Shown here: piece by piece, positions 53,960 to 63,085 of the stretch
How the letters are laid out: each line of letters begins with the position of its first letter
How positions within the stretch are numbered: the first letter of the stretch is position 1
Assembly: GCA_963715995.1 (NCBI GenBank)
Contig: OY970283.1
Location: 2,480,001-2,544,000 of the forward strand
Direction: 5' to 3'
DNA from: DATBDN01 sp963715995
GTDB lineage: Bacteria; Actinomycetota; Thermoleophilia; Solirubrobacterales; Thermoleophilaceae
Length of the DNA stretch: 64,000 bases
The notes under the pieces: generated by a model
What the model was told of the DNA's origin: nothing
Database searches by the model: none
What the model saw: only the letters and a program-made list of their open reading frames with translations
Translations under genes and position numbers: made by a program

Positions 53960-56227
53960 GTGAACGCGCGGACCGCGTTCGGCATCGTCGCGCTCGCCGC
54001 GGCGGTGAGCGCGCCCGCAGCCGCGGCGGCGGGCTGGACGCAGCCGATCGCCATCACCCCGGCACCGGTAGCCGCGACGACCGCGGCCCACAACGCCCGC
54101 CTGGCGGTCAGCGCCGGTGGAGATCAGGTGCTCGCCTGGGAGGACTGGGAGGTCACGGGCGACCAGGACCTCTGTCGCTCCGGGGAAGCGACGACACGGG
54201 TTCCGGGCGGAGATTGGACCACGCCGATCAAGACCGGCTGCGGCAGCCAGGTGCAGATCACTCCCGATGGCACGGCGCTCGCCGTCTGGGAGACGATCGC
54301 CAGCGGAACCCACACGCTCGAGGTCGCAACCGCGCCTCCCGGCGCAGGCTTCGGCGCCGCGCAGCCCGTGGACGCCGAATCGGAGCAGCACTTCGATCCG
54401 GCCGTGGCGCTCGGGCCCGGCAGCCGGGTCACCGCCGCCTGGTTCGAATACGACGACGCCACCAGCTCGACCGACCTGATCGCGAAGACCCAGGCCGCCG
54501 ACGGGACCTGGCCGGCAGCGCGCGAGACGGTGAAGGCCAACGCGGCGGTCTACACGCCCGGATTCACGCTGGCGATCGGGCCTTCGGGCGACGCCGTCGT
54601 GGCGTGGGCCTACCAGTCCGCCTTTGGGAACACGGGCGGGGTGTCCGTGGCCACGCGCGCGCCACCGCCCGCGAGCACCTGGACGGAGACGCCGCTGTTC
54701 GCAGAGACCGCTGGGGCCTCACCCGCCACCCCGGTGCTGGCGTTCGACGGGCAGGACCGCGCCACCGTGCTCGACGCGCTGACGCTCAGTGGCGGCGCCT
54801 ACGAGCTCGACGCGTGGAGCCGCGCCGCCTATCCGGCGGCCTGGGACTCCACGGCACAGGTCGTCCCAAGCACCGACTCCTCGGCCGCCGCGCCGCTTGC
54901 GGGGCTCGCCCTCGACTCCTCCGGCAACGCTCAGGCTGCATTCCTGTTCGCCACGTCGTCGGGAGGCGACCCGTCCTACTCGGTCCGCGCCTCCACGCGA
55001 TCGGCGGGATCAAACGTGTGGTCGGCGCCGCCGGACGAGCTGGGATCAACGACGTGCCTACAGTCGCCCGGTCCCCCAGCGGTCAGCTTCGACGCGGTCG
55101 ACACCGCGACGATCTCGTTCAACTGCGACGGGTCGCACGTCTTCACGCGAGCGGCCGGAGCCACCACCTACGGCGCCGCGCCTGACGGCCCGGCGGGCTC
55201 GGTCGATCCGGAGATCGTGACCGACCCGGACGGCTATCTGATCGCGACGTGGACCGGCGGCGACGGGATCACCTACACCTCCGTCTACGACGCCGTCGCA
55301 CCGACGATCGACAGCGTGACCCCGCCGGCTGGAGCGGTTGCCGGCCAGCCTGCGGTGTTCCAGGTCGCCGGCTCGGACGCCTGGGGCCCGGTCACCTTCA
55401 CGGTCGACTTCGGCGACGGCTCGCCCGTCGCGCACGGGCGCGTGCTCGCTCGTACCCGCTTTGGCGGCCCGGCTTGGGCGCGGGCGAGCGTCTCGAACAG
55501 CGTCAGCCACGCGTATGACGCGGCGGGCGCCTACACCGCGACGATCACGATGCTCGACAGCGGCGCCAACAGCACGAGCTCGACACGCGCGCTGAACGTC
55601 GACGCCGCTCCATCCGCGCTCCCGGGCATCGTGCCGCTGCCGCCGGTGCCGGGCCTGCCCGATCCGATCGCGGGACAGACGGTCAACATCGCGCTCGTCA
55701 AGCCGCCCGTGCGGGTGAAGGTCCCCGGGGCAAAGCGCTTCGTGCCGCTCACCGTCCCCACGCAGGTGAGGGTCGGCGCGCTGATCGACACCACCAAGGG
55801 GCGCGTGCGGATCACGATCGACAACGGGCATGGCGGCTTCGACACGGCCGACTTCTACGAAGGGCTGTTCAGGATCACCCAGCGCAAGGCCACAACCGCG
55901 CTCGCCAGCCTGCTGCTGTCAGGCGGCAACTTCAAGGGTTGCCCGCGTGCGCCAAAGGTGCACATCGCGCGCCGGCGGCTCAGCCCCAAGCGCTCGGTCC
56001 GACACCTCTGGGGCTCGGGGAACGGCGCGTTCCAGACCGTAGGTCGCTTCTCGTCGGCGGCGATCCGCGGCACCACCTGGCTGACCGACGACCGCTGTCC
56101 CGGCACGCTCACCAGGGTTACCGCCGGGAAGGTGGCCGTGCGCGACTTCGTCCGCCACGAGAGGATCATCGTCCGCAAGGGCAAGAGCTACCTGGCCAAG
56201 CCGCGCGCCAAGCGCGCTGGGCACTGA
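53960..56227 (+). CDS. Secreted PKD-domain protein with shared C-terminal domain
   Basis: A 755-residue exported protein; signal peptide about 1-24. Residues about 25-430 form repeated beta-rich blocks (LAVSAGGDQVLAWEDWE, VTAAWFEYDD) that look like a propeller of sequence-divergent repeats. A PKD domain lies near 455-550 (FTVDFGDGSPVAHG, SHAYDAAGAYTATITMLD). A Pro-rich linker leads to the final domain (about 575-755) with FECR-like strands and RHLWGSGNGAFQT, IRGTTWLTDDRCPGTLTRV. The same C-terminal domain ends the protein at 60713-63085. The GTG start lacks a clear Shine-Dalgarno. Confidence 0.82.
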   Translation: MNARTAFGIVALAAAVSAPAAAAAGWTQPIAITPAPVAATTAAHNARLAVSAGGDQVLAWEDWEVTGDQDLCRSGEATTRVPGGDWTTPIKTGCGSQVQITPDGTALAVWETIASGTHTLEVATAPPGAGFGAAQPVDAESEQHFDPAVALGPGSRVTAAWFEYDDATSSTDLIAKTQAADGTWPAARETVKANAAVYTPGFTLAIGPSGDAVVAWAYQSAFGNTGGVSVATRAPPPASTWTETPLFAETAGASPATPVLAFDGQDRATVLDALTLSGGAYELDAWSRAAYPAAWDSTAQVVPSTDSSAAAPLAGLALDSSGNAQAAFLFATSSGGDPSYSVRASTRSAGSNVWSAPPDELGSTTCLQSPGPPAVSFDAVDTATISFNCDGSHVFTRAAGATTYGAAPDGPAGSVDPEIVTDPDGYLIATWTGGDGITYTSVYDAVAPTIDSVTPPAGAVAGQPAVFQVAGSDAWGPVTFTVDFGDGSPVAHGRVLARTRFGGPAWARASVSNSVSHAYDAAGAYTATITMLDSGANSTSSTRALNVDAAPSALPGIVPLPPVPGLPDPIAGQTVNIALVKPPVRVKVPGAKRFVPLTVPTQVRVGALIDTTKGRVRITIDNGHGGFDTADFYEGLFRITQRKATTALASLLLSGGNFKGCPRAPKVHIARRRLSPKRSVRHLWGSGNGAFQTVGRFSSAAIRGTTWLTDDRCPGTLTRVTAGKVAVRDFVRHERIIVRKGKSYLAKPRAKRAGH

Positions 56228-56263
56228 CGCGTGCCCTCGCAGTGTGGTTGGGGTCTGGCCCAC

Positions 56264-56292
56264 TAATCTCCGCGGCCCCGTCGGCTAAGGAG
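56264..56292 (+). promoter_or_regulatory. Promoter -10 (TAATCT) and Shine-Dalgarno (AAGGAG) of ccr
   Basis: TAATCT (56264-56269) would start a leader of about 30 nt carrying AAGGAG at 56287-56292, 13 nt before the ATG at 56306. This gene is therefore probably leadered. Confidence 0.4.
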
Positions 56293-56305
56293 ATTTCGAG
56301 AACAG

Positions 56306-57562
56306 ATGGCTATTGATGTGACGAACGTGGCGAGCGTGGACACGGAGCCCGGCACGCTCCCCGAGACGATGGCGGCGTGGGTCATTCGCCAGGAGCGCGA
56401 GGGCCAGCCGCTGGACGCCTTCCAGCTCGAGGAGATCGAGGTGCCCGAGCCGGGCGCGTTCGAAGTGATCGTGCGCGTGATGGCCGCAGGCGTGAACTAC
56501 AACAACGTCTGGGCCGCACTCGGCAAGCCGGTTTCGGTCTTCGGCTACGCCGACCACCCGGAGTTCGGCCACCACATCGGCGGCTCGGACGCCTCGGGAA
56601 TCGTCTGGAAGGTCGGCGAGGGCGTGACCCGCTGGAAGCCCGGCGACGAGGTCATCGTGCACTGCAACCAGGCCTCCTACGAGGACCCCGAGGTCCATGG
56701 CCTCGACCCGCTGGCGGCCCCGTCGCAGAAGATCTGGGGCTACGAGACCACCTGGGGCTCGTTCGCGCAGTTCACGAAGGTGCAGGCGCAGCAGCTGCTG
56801 CCGCGCCCGCAGAACCTGACCTGGGAAGAGGCGGCCTCGTACGGCCTGGTCTACTTCACCGCCTACCGCATGCTGGTCACCCGCTGCGAGATGCAGGCCG
56901 GCCAGACCGCACTGATATGGGGCGCCGCCGGTGGCCTCGGCGTGTTCGCAGTGCAGCTCTGCAAGGCGGCCGGCGTCGACTGCGTTGGCGTCGTCTCAGG
57001 CGACGAGAAGGGCGAGTTGGTCAAGAAGCTCGGCGCCGTCGACTACATCAACCGCAACGATTTCGCGGGCATGATGCGCAAGGGCGGCGAGTCGAAGGAG
57101 GAAGAGAAGGAACGCTTCGGCGTCTCGCGCCAGTTCTCCAAGAAGGTCAAGGAGATCCTCGGCGAGCAGCCCGACATCGTCTTCGAGCACGTCGGCATGG
57201 CCACGTTCCCGACGTCGGTCTTCACGGTCAAGCCGTTCGGCAAGGTCGTCATCTGCGCCGGCACGACGGGCTACAACCTCGACTTCGACGTGCGTTACCT
57301 CTGGATGCGCCAGAAGTCGATCATCGGCTCGCACTTCGCGAATGCCTACGAGTGCATGCGCGCGAACCGGCTGATCGAGGACGGCGTGGTCCGCCCGGTG
57401 CTGTGGAAGACGCTCGGCTTCGACGGTGTCCCGCAGGCCCACCAGTGGATGCTGGACAACCAGCATCTCGGCAAGATCTCGATCCTGGTCGGTGCCGAGA
57501 AGGAAGGCCTCGGCAAGAACACCGAGGGCCCGGGAGCGATCTACGCGGAGGTTGGCAACTGA
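56306..57562 (+). CDS. ccr: Crotonyl-CoA carboxylase/reductase
   Basis: Ccr reduces crotonyl-CoA with NADPH while fixing CO2, giving ethylmalonyl-CoA, the key step of the ethylmalonyl-CoA pathway. The 418-residue medium-chain reductase shows VNYNNVWAALGKP near 63-75, FGHHIGGSDASGIVWKVG near 91-108, GYETTWGSFAQF near 146-157, the nucleotide loop IWGAAGGLGVFAVQ and IIGSHFANAYECMRANRLI. Asn, Glu and His positions that bind CO2 in characterised Ccr enzymes appear conserved. It is followed by two coupled genes and, 5.5 kb on, by ecm. Confidence 0.95.
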   Translation: MAIDVTNVASVDTEPGTLPETMAAWVIRQEREGQPLDAFQLEEIEVPEPGAFEVIVRVMAAGVNYNNVWAALGKPVSVFGYADHPEFGHHIGGSDASGIVWKVGEGVTRWKPGDEVIVHCNQASYEDPEVHGLDPLAAPSQKIWGYETTWGSFAQFTKVQAQQLLPRPQNLTWEEAASYGLVYFTAYRMLVTRCEMQAGQTALIWGAAGGLGVFAVQLCKAAGVDCVGVVSGDEKGELVKKLGAVDYINRNDFAGMMRKGGESKEEEKERFGVSRQFSKKVKEILGEQPDIVFEHVGMATFPTSVFTVKPFGKVVICAGTTGYNLDFDVRYLWMRQKSIIGSHFANAYECMRANRLIEDGVVRPVLWKTLGFDGVPQAHQWMLDNQHLGKISILVGAEKEGLGKNTEGPGAIYAEVGN

Positions 57563-57930
57563 TGGCGGGCGCCGGTGGCGCCAAGGGTCCGTTCGAGGGC
57601 CGCTTCTCGATGGTGGTCATCAACTGGGTGGCCAACCCCTTCCGCGGCGACCGGCTCGAGGAGGCCTGGCGCCCGGCAGCCGAGGCAGCCACGCACTACG
57701 GCGCGAAGGCCTGGGCCTGGAATCGCTCGAAGGACGATCCGCTGAGCTTCATGCAGGTGGCGGTCTTCGAGAGCAAGCTGGACTTCGACCGCTACTGGCT
57801 GGCCGACGAGATCGCCGAAGCGCGCGTGCGCTGCGGAGGCCTCTACCAGGTGCCGATCCTGCCCGTCTGGTTCGAGAACGTCGGCTGGGGCTTCATCTCC
57901 GACCAGATCGACGACATCGAGGCAGCTTGA
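57562..57930 (+). CDS. Small protein coupled to ccr, possible ABM-like fold
   Basis: A 122-residue soluble protein. GRFSMVVINWVANPFRGDRL opens it; AWAWNRSKDDPLSFMQVAVF and DFDRYWLADEIAEARV near 68-90 suggest a ferredoxin-like alpha/beta barrel of the antibiotic-monooxygenase type. That is a weak structural guess. Its ATG shares bases with the ccr stop (TGATG), so it is tightly coupled and may be a ccr accessory. Confidence 0.65.
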   Translation: MAGAGGAKGPFEGRFSMVVINWVANPFRGDRLEEAWRPAAEAATHYGAKAWAWNRSKDDPLSFMQVAVFESKLDFDRYWLADEIAEARVRCGGLYQVPILPVWFENVGWGFISDQIDDIEAA

Positions 57931-58658
57931 GCACCACCCTCTACGTAATCCCGGCTTCGCACCCGTCCACGACCGCGGAGCTGATGCTCCAGCGCAAGGG
58001 GCTCCCGTACAAGCGCCGTGACCTGATCACGGCCATGCACATCCCGATCCTGAAGGCGATGGGCTTCCCGTCGCGGACGGTGCCCGCGCTGAAGGTGGAC
58101 CGCCGCAAGGTCCAGGGCACGCGCCAGATCTCGCGCTTCCTGGACGAGCTCCAGCCGGAGCCGCCGCTGTTCCCGACGGCGAACCGTGCCGAGGTCGAGG
58201 ACGCCGAGCGCTGGGGCGACGAGCAGCTCCAGTCGGTGCCGCGGCGCCTGGCGTGGTTCGCGCTCGGGCGCGACCGCTCGGACCTCAAGGGCTTCATGGA
58301 GGGCTACAAGCTCGGGCTGCCCACATCGGTGGCCGTTGCGACGGCGGGGCCGATCGTGTGGGCCGAGCAGAAGATCAACAAGGCCTCACCCGAGGCGGTC
58401 CGCGCCGACCTCGAGCGCCTGCCCGAGCTGCTCGACCACGTGGACGGCCTGCTCGCGCGCGGCGTCATCGGCGGCGCGGAGCCGAATGCCGCCGACTATC
58501 AGATCGCCACGAGCGTGCGGCTGCTGATGGCCTTCGACCAACTGACGCCGCTAATGGCCGGCCGGCCGCTGGCAGCGTGGGCCGAGCGCATCGCGCCAGA
58601 CCCGGGTGGCCGGATCCCCGCAGCGCTGCCCGCAGACTGGCTACCGAACAAAACTTAA
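57927..58658 (+). CDS. Glutathione S-transferase-like protein
   Basis: A 243-residue two-domain protein. The N-terminal thioredoxin-like half has STAELMLQRKGLPYKRRDLI near 14-33 and PSRTVPALKVD near 48-58 with the cis-Pro. The C-terminal half is all helical and includes EPNAADYQIATSVRLL near 190-205, a GST C-domain signature. Actinobacteria rarely use glutathione, so another thiol or a non-catalytic role is likely. TTG 57927 overlaps the previous stop (TTGA). The TAA stop is part of the terminator hairpin. Confidence 0.78.
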   Translation: MSTTLYVIPASHPSTTAELMLQRKGLPYKRRDLITAMHIPILKAMGFPSRTVPALKVDRRKVQGTRQISRFLDELQPEPPLFPTANRAEVEDAERWGDEQLQSVPRRLAWFALGRDRSDLKGFMEGYKLGLPTSVAVATAGPIVWAEQKINKASPEAVRADLERLPELLDHVDGLLARGVIGGAEPNAADYQIATSVRLLMAFDQLTPLMAGRPLAAWAERIAPDPGGRIPAALPADWLPNKT

Positions 58659-58682
58659 AGACGGGGCCTGGCCCCGTCTTTA
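58656..58682. terminator. Bidirectional intrinsic terminator-like hairpin
   Basis: TAAAGACGGGGCC and GGCCCCGTCTTTA form a perfect 13-bp palindrome between convergent genes. U-rich 3' sides occur on both strands (GTCTTTA). It is the only classic bidirectional terminator I found between convergent genes here. Confidence 0.8.
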
Positions 58683-58699
58683 GGTTGTGGCGCGACCTT

Positions 58700-59461
58700 T
58701 TAGGCGGCCAGTGCCAGCCGCTTTGGCATGCCCTCCGCGACCAGCTCGCGCGGGTTGAAGTCGACCAGGCGGCGCGTCTTTGCGAACGTTGAGCCGCCCG
58801 CCAGCAGGCGGTCGATGCCCTCCTCCAGGCAGGGCGCGCGGCGCGGCGAGTGCGCGTCGCTCGCCAGCACGTGCGCCAGGCCCTGGTCGACCAGCGCCCA
58901 CGCCGAGACCTGTGCCTCGTGCCCGTGCGCGCCACTGAGTGACGAGACGGACACCTGCGCGAGGCATCCGGCCGCGAGCTCGGCGCGCAGCAGGCGGCAG
59001 CCGCTGACCAGCACGCCCGCGGCGCGCTCCGGGTGGGCGAGGACGATTCCGAAGCCCCGGGCGCGCAGCTCCGCGGATGCGTCCACCAGGCCCTGAAGCC
59101 CGTCGAACGGAGCCTCGAGCAGCAGCCAGCGGCCGCCTTCCGGTCCGACCGCGATCGCGTCGAGCTCGGGCTGGGTGAGGGACCCCACCATCTCGGCATC
59201 GAGCTCGCCGCCTGGAAGGACCGAGAGCGGGATGCCCTCGATCCGAAGCCGATCCTGGAGCTCCGCGACACGAGGACGAACCTCGCCGGGGTCGGCGAGG
59301 TACTCGCGGCGGATGTGAGGCGTGGCGACGACGGTTCGAGTTCCGTCGCGAATTGCGAGCCGCGCCAGCTCCAGGGAGTCCTCCATCGTCACCGGGCCGT
59401 CATCGACGCCCGGCAGGAGGTGGAAGTGAACATCCGTGCGACCAGGCTGGATGTGTTCCAT
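58700..59461 (-). CDS. PHP-fold phosphatase (CpsB/YwqE-type tyrosine phosphatase)
   Basis: A 253-residue PHP-domain protein. Metal ligands are visible in order: TDVHFHLLPGVDDG near 9-22, VATPHIR near 45-51, PGGELDAE near 83-90, VLAHPER near 139-145 and ASDAHSPRRAP near 202-212. This set marks the CpsB/YwqE group of manganese-dependent protein-tyrosine phosphatases linked to capsule or exopolysaccharide control. No polysaccharide genes are adjacent. Confidence 0.88.
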   Translation of the reverse strand: MEHIQPGRTDVHFHLLPGVDDGPVTMEDSLELARLAIRDGTRTVVATPHIRREYLADPGEVRPRVAELQDRLRIEGIPLSVLPGGELDAEMVGSLTQPELDAIAVGPEGGRWLLLEAPFDGLQGLVDASAELRARGFGIVLAHPERAAGVLVSGCRLLRAELAAGCLAQVSVSSLSGAHGHEAQVSAWALVDQGLAHVLASDAHSPRRAPCLEEGIDRLLAGGSTFAKTRRLVDFNPRELVAEGMPKRLALAA

Positions 59462-59534
59462 ACCGCAAAGGATTCCCTGTATTTGCAGCGGATTTGTGAA
59501 CCCTGTGTGACCAGCTGGGTAAACCTGCTTTACA

Positions 59535-59822
59535 TCAGCCCTGTTCCAGCGGCGCCATCGTGAGCCCGGCTGAGTGCAGCTGCTCCCAGTAGAGCTCCGC
59601 GACCTCCTTCGATCCGCTCCAGACGACGGCCTGGCCCGCGTTGTGGATGCGATCAGCGAGCGAGTAGCCCTGCTCGATCGTCACGCCGGGCACCACGCGT
59701 GCGAGCGTGCGCGCCACGTGGTCGAAGGTGTTGTGGTCGTCGTTCAGCACGATCACGCGCCATGCGCCACCGACGCCGCTGTCCGGACCGCCCGTGCGCG
59801 GCTTCTCGGTGATCGAGGTCAC
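59535..59822 (-). CDS. clpS: ClpS adaptor for the ClpAP/ClpCP protease
   Basis: A 95-residue protein with the ClpS core: WRVIVLNDDHNTFDHVARTL near 21-40 (the NDD hallmark that binds N-degron residues) and a helix with ADRIHNAGQAVVWSGSKEVAE near 55-75. ClpS delivers N-end-rule substrates to Clp ATPases. The start is GTG 59822, overlapping the stop of the MBL hydrolase (GTGA). Confidence 0.92.
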   Translation of the reverse strand: MTSITEKPRTGGPDSGVGGAWRVIVLNDDHNTFDHVARTLARVVPGVTIEQGYSLADRIHNAGQAVVWSGSKEVAELYWEQLHSAGLTMAPLEQG

Positions 59823-60649
59823 GCCGCGACCTTGTCCCAGTAGCGGCGCAGGCCTGCGTAGAAGTCGTGCGGGTTGCCGGCATCGAACAGGCGCTGGCCG
59901 GTCGCGTCGTCGATCGCCGCACGCGCGCGCTCGTCCATGATCGCCACGAACTCGTCCTCGCTCTTCTCGCGCGCGAGCTCCGCTTGGAAGCGAAGCGCCT
60001 CACGCACCGCATCTAGCTGGCCGTCGACGTCCTCGACGCGCCCGAAGTGCGTCAGCACCACCGCGCTCGGGCGGCGGGCGGCGATCCGGTCGACCGAGTC
60101 GAGCCATGCTTCGACGTCTATGTCCGGCGGCGGCGTCGGTGCGCGCGTGATCTCGGACGGCGGGATCCGCACGCCGGCCATGTCGCCCACGTAGGCGTGA
60201 CCGCTGTCGCGGTGGAAGTAGGCGACGTGGTGCTTCGCGTGCCCGGGCACGTACTCGACGTCGAAGCCCTCGACGCTCTCCCCGCCCGCCAGGACGCGCA
60301 GGTTCTGCTCGGGCACCGGGATCACGCGGCCCCAGAGGCGGTCGAAGTCCTCACCCCAGATCTGGCGCGCGCTCGCCACCAGGCGCTCCGGGTCGGCCAT
60401 GTGCCGCGCGCCTCGCTCGTGCACGTAGACCGGAAGGCCGGGCCATCGCTCCACCAGGGCGCCGCTCGCGCCCGCGTGGTCGAAGTGGATGTGCGTCAGG
60501 AGCAGCGCGCGCGGCTGCTCGTCCCCGAGTCCCGCGAGCAGCGCGTCCACGCTCGACTCGGGGCCGGGATCGATCAGCATGCCGTCGACCAGCCAGGAGC
60601 CGATGACCCTGTCGCGGCCCAGGTGGTTCACGTCGATCAAGCGCGGCAC
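59819..60649 (-). CDS. Metallo-beta-lactamase-fold hydrolase
   Basis: A 276-residue MBL-fold protein. Zinc ligands are in LTHIHFDHAG near 51-60 (HxHxDH), GHAKHHVAYF near 135-144, YVGDMAG near 153-159 and LTHFGR near 199-204. The long C-terminal helix region is typical of glyoxalase II-like or lactonase-like members. GTG 60649 has TAGGGT 7 nt upstream. Substrate is unknown; coupling to clpS may be only positional. Confidence 0.88.
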   Translation of the reverse strand: MPRLIDVNHLGRDRVIGSWLVDGMLIDPGPESSVDALLAGLGDEQPRALLLTHIHFDHAGASGALVERWPGLPVYVHERGARHMADPERLVASARQIWGEDFDRLWGRVIPVPEQNLRVLAGGESVEGFDVEYVPGHAKHHVAYFHRDSGHAYVGDMAGVRIPPSEITRAPTPPPDIDVEAWLDSVDRIAARRPSAVVLTHFGRVEDVDGQLDAVREALRFQAELAREKSEDEFVAIMDERARAAIDDATGQRLFDAGNPHDFYAGLRRYWDKVAA

Positions 60650-60656
60650 CCGAAGG

Positions 60657-60662
60657 ACCCTA
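60657..60662 (-). promoter_or_regulatory. -10 hexamer TAGGGT
   Basis: TAGGGT lies 7 nt before the GTG at 60649. Confidence 0.5.
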
Positions 60663-60712
60663 CAAGCGAAAGATTCCCCCTTTTGGGAGCCCCGAAGTCA
60701 CCATGTAGGCGA

Positions 60713-63085
60713 ATGGGGTCGCCAGTTCACGTACGTCGCGCGCTCCTCGGCGCGGCACTCGTGCTGCTCGCATGCGCCTTCCCGGCGGTCGCGACCGCGA
60801 GCGGCACCGCCTCGGTGTCCGGCGCCACCCTGACCTACAACGGGGGCGCCGAAACGAACTTCATCTCGTTCACCGTGCCTGCCGCGGGCACCATCCGCGT
60901 CACGGAGGGCAACAGCGGAACCACGGTGACCGCTGGCACCGGCTGCTCCACCGTCACCTCGCTCATCGTCGACTGCAACTCGGCGGGCGTGACCCTGATC
61001 GTCGCCAACGGGGGCGATGGCAACGATGGGCTCGAGAACCTCACGACCACCACCGCGCACCTGAACGGGGACAACGACTGGGACGACCTCCTGTCGACCT
61101 CGCCGACCAACGACACGCTCGACGGCGGCGCGGGCGTCTACGTCGGCGCCACCGACAGCGGCGACTACGCGGACTACGCAATCGCAGGCGCGCCAGTGAC
61201 GGTCAACCTCACGACGGGTCAGGCCACCGGCGCCACGATCGGCACCGACACGATCACGAACGTCGAGTCGATCGACGGCTCGCCGTTCGCGGACACGCTG
61301 ACGGCGAACTCACTCGACAACCAGATCATCGGGGGCGATGGCGACGACGTCATGAGCTCGGGCGCCGGCAACGACAACATGCAGGGCGACACCGGCGCCG
61401 ACACCTACGACACGGGCCCGGGCTTCGACTCGATCCAGGACGATCTGACAAACGGCGACATCGACACAAGCGACTACTCGACCAAGAGCGCGGGGATCAC
61501 GGTCGCAGCGTCCTCCTCGCCGCCGCCCTTCCCGTACACGTCGGAGCTTGCGGTGTCCAAGCCCGACGGCAGCGACACCCTCTACGACGTGCCGAACGTG
61601 ACCGGCACGAGCTTCGCCGACACGATGACCGGCGACGGCAACGCGAACATCTTCGACGGCGGCGCAGGCGACGACACGTTCAACGGCGCCGGCGGCGGCG
61701 ACACGTTCACCGGTGGTGGAGGAAGCAACACCGTCAGCTACAGCGACGTGACGGGCCCGATCGATGCATCGCTCATGAACGGCAGCGCGACCACGCCATC
61801 CGGCACGGACAACTACACCGGCATCCAGAACCTGACGGGCTCGCCGGGGACCGACACGATCGAGGGCGACGCCGCCGCGAACGTGCTGAACGGCGGCGGC
61901 GGTAACGACACGCTGACGTTCGCGAATGCGCCGGCTGCAGTCACGGTGACCTACACGAGCGCGACCGGCACCACCAGCGGCGCGGGCGCCGGGAGCGACA
62001 CCTTGTCCGGGTTCAAGGCCTTCGTGGGAAGCCCGTTTGCCGACACGCTCAACTTCCGCAACTCGGTCGCCAACACGATCGGCTGCGGCGGAAGTGCCGA
62101 CCTGATCGAGGCCGACCCGATCGACACCCTCGGCGGCGACTGCGAGACGGTCGCCCCAGAGGCCGCCGGGACGCCGACGATCGACAGCGGCGGCGTGGCC
62201 ATGGAGGGCGCGACCTTCTCCGCCACGCAGGGCGTCTGGGGCGGGACGCTGCCGATCACGTTCAGCTACCAGTGGCTGCGTTGCAACACGGCGGGTGCCG
62301 CGTGCGTGGTGATCCCCGGAGCGACCGGCCCGACTTACACCGCGACGAGCGCGGACGCCGGCCACACGCTGCGGTCGCGCGTGACCGCGGTGAACCCGGC
62401 CGGCTCGGACCAGTCGACCTCCCCGGCCAGCGGCGTCATCCAGGCAGCCCCCACCCCACCTGCGGCCGCCGCCGTGGTCACCCCGCCCGGCGCCGATCCG
62501 GTGCCTGCGGCCGCGCCGCTCCCAGTCTTCACCAAGTTCGCTGACGCGGAGCCCGTGTCGGGACGGGTGCTCATCCGGTTCCCGGGCACGTCGAAGTTCG
62601 TGCGGCTGATTCAGCCGGAGCTCGTCCCGTTCCACTCGATCATCGATGCGCGCCACGGCCGGCTCCGGCTGCGGACGATCGACGCGCGCAACAAGATCCA
62701 GACCGCCGACTTCTACGGCGGCGTCTTCCAGATCTTCCAGCGGAAGGTGGCCCGCGGCCTCACCGAGGCCAACCTCTACGGCGGCAAGTTCTCCGTCTGC
62801 CCCGCGCTTGGCGCATCCAAGGGCAAGAAGGCGGGCCTGGCGCGGAAGAAGGTCAAGGCGAACAAGACGATCCGCCACCTCTGGAGCTCCGGACAGGGCC
62901 TGTTCCGCACCAAAGGCCGCTACTCCTCGGCCACGATCAGAGGCACCACCTGGCTGACCGCAGACCGCTGCGACGGAACCCTCACTCGGGTGACTCAGGG
63001 CAAGGTGACGGTGCGCGACTTCGTGAAGAACAGGTCGATCACGGTGAAGGCGCCAAAGAGCTACCTGGCGACCCCGAAGCGCTAG
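60713..63085 (+). CDS. Secreted RTX-type calcium-binding repeat protein with shared C-terminal domain
   Basis: A 790-residue exported protein; signal peptide about 1-30 (MGSPVHVRRALLGAALVLLA). Residues about 95-470 contain many GGxGxDx-type RTX nonapeptides, for example GGDGDDVMSSGAGNDNMQGD and DGGAGDDTFNGAGGGDTF, forming calcium-binding beta rolls. An Ig-like domain follows near 480-580 (ITFSYQWLRCN, VTAVNPAGSDQS). The end (about 600-790) is the domain also found at 53960-56227, with RHLWSSGQGLFRTKGRYSS and IRGTTWLTADRCDGTLTRV. No type I secretion genes are near, and the Sec signal makes that route unnecessary. Confidence 0.85.
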   Translation: MGSPVHVRRALLGAALVLLACAFPAVATASGTASVSGATLTYNGGAETNFISFTVPAAGTIRVTEGNSGTTVTAGTGCSTVTSLIVDCNSAGVTLIVANGGDGNDGLENLTTTTAHLNGDNDWDDLLSTSPTNDTLDGGAGVYVGATDSGDYADYAIAGAPVTVNLTTGQATGATIGTDTITNVESIDGSPFADTLTANSLDNQIIGGDGDDVMSSGAGNDNMQGDTGADTYDTGPGFDSIQDDLTNGDIDTSDYSTKSAGITVAASSSPPPFPYTSELAVSKPDGSDTLYDVPNVTGTSFADTMTGDGNANIFDGGAGDDTFNGAGGGDTFTGGGGSNTVSYSDVTGPIDASLMNGSATTPSGTDNYTGIQNLTGSPGTDTIEGDAAANVLNGGGGNDTLTFANAPAAVTVTYTSATGTTSGAGAGSDTLSGFKAFVGSPFADTLNFRNSVANTIGCGGSADLIEADPIDTLGGDCETVAPEAAGTPTIDSGGVAMEGATFSATQGVWGGTLPITFSYQWLRCNTAGAACVVIPGATGPTYTATSADAGHTLRSRVTAVNPAGSDQSTSPASGVIQAAPTPPAAAAVVTPPGADPVPAAAPLPVFTKFADAEPVSGRVLIRFPGTSKFVRLIQPELVPFHSIIDARHGRLRLRTIDARNKIQTADFYGGVFQIFQRKVARGLTEANLYGGKFSVCPALGASKGKKAGLARKKVKANKTIRHLWSSGQGLFRTKGRYSSATIRGTTWLTADRCDGTLTRVTQGKVTVRDFVKNRSITVKAPKSYLATPKR

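Noticed and set aside
58656..58682. Member of the arm-element hairpin family
   Set aside because: It lacks the CCCCTTGGCCG core and tandem repeats, and it ends in U-rich sides as an intrinsic terminator does.
60713..63085. Secreted RTX toxin
   Set aside because: RTX repeats are present, but there is a Sec signal peptide, no type I export genes and no toxin domain; a structural surface protein is more likely.
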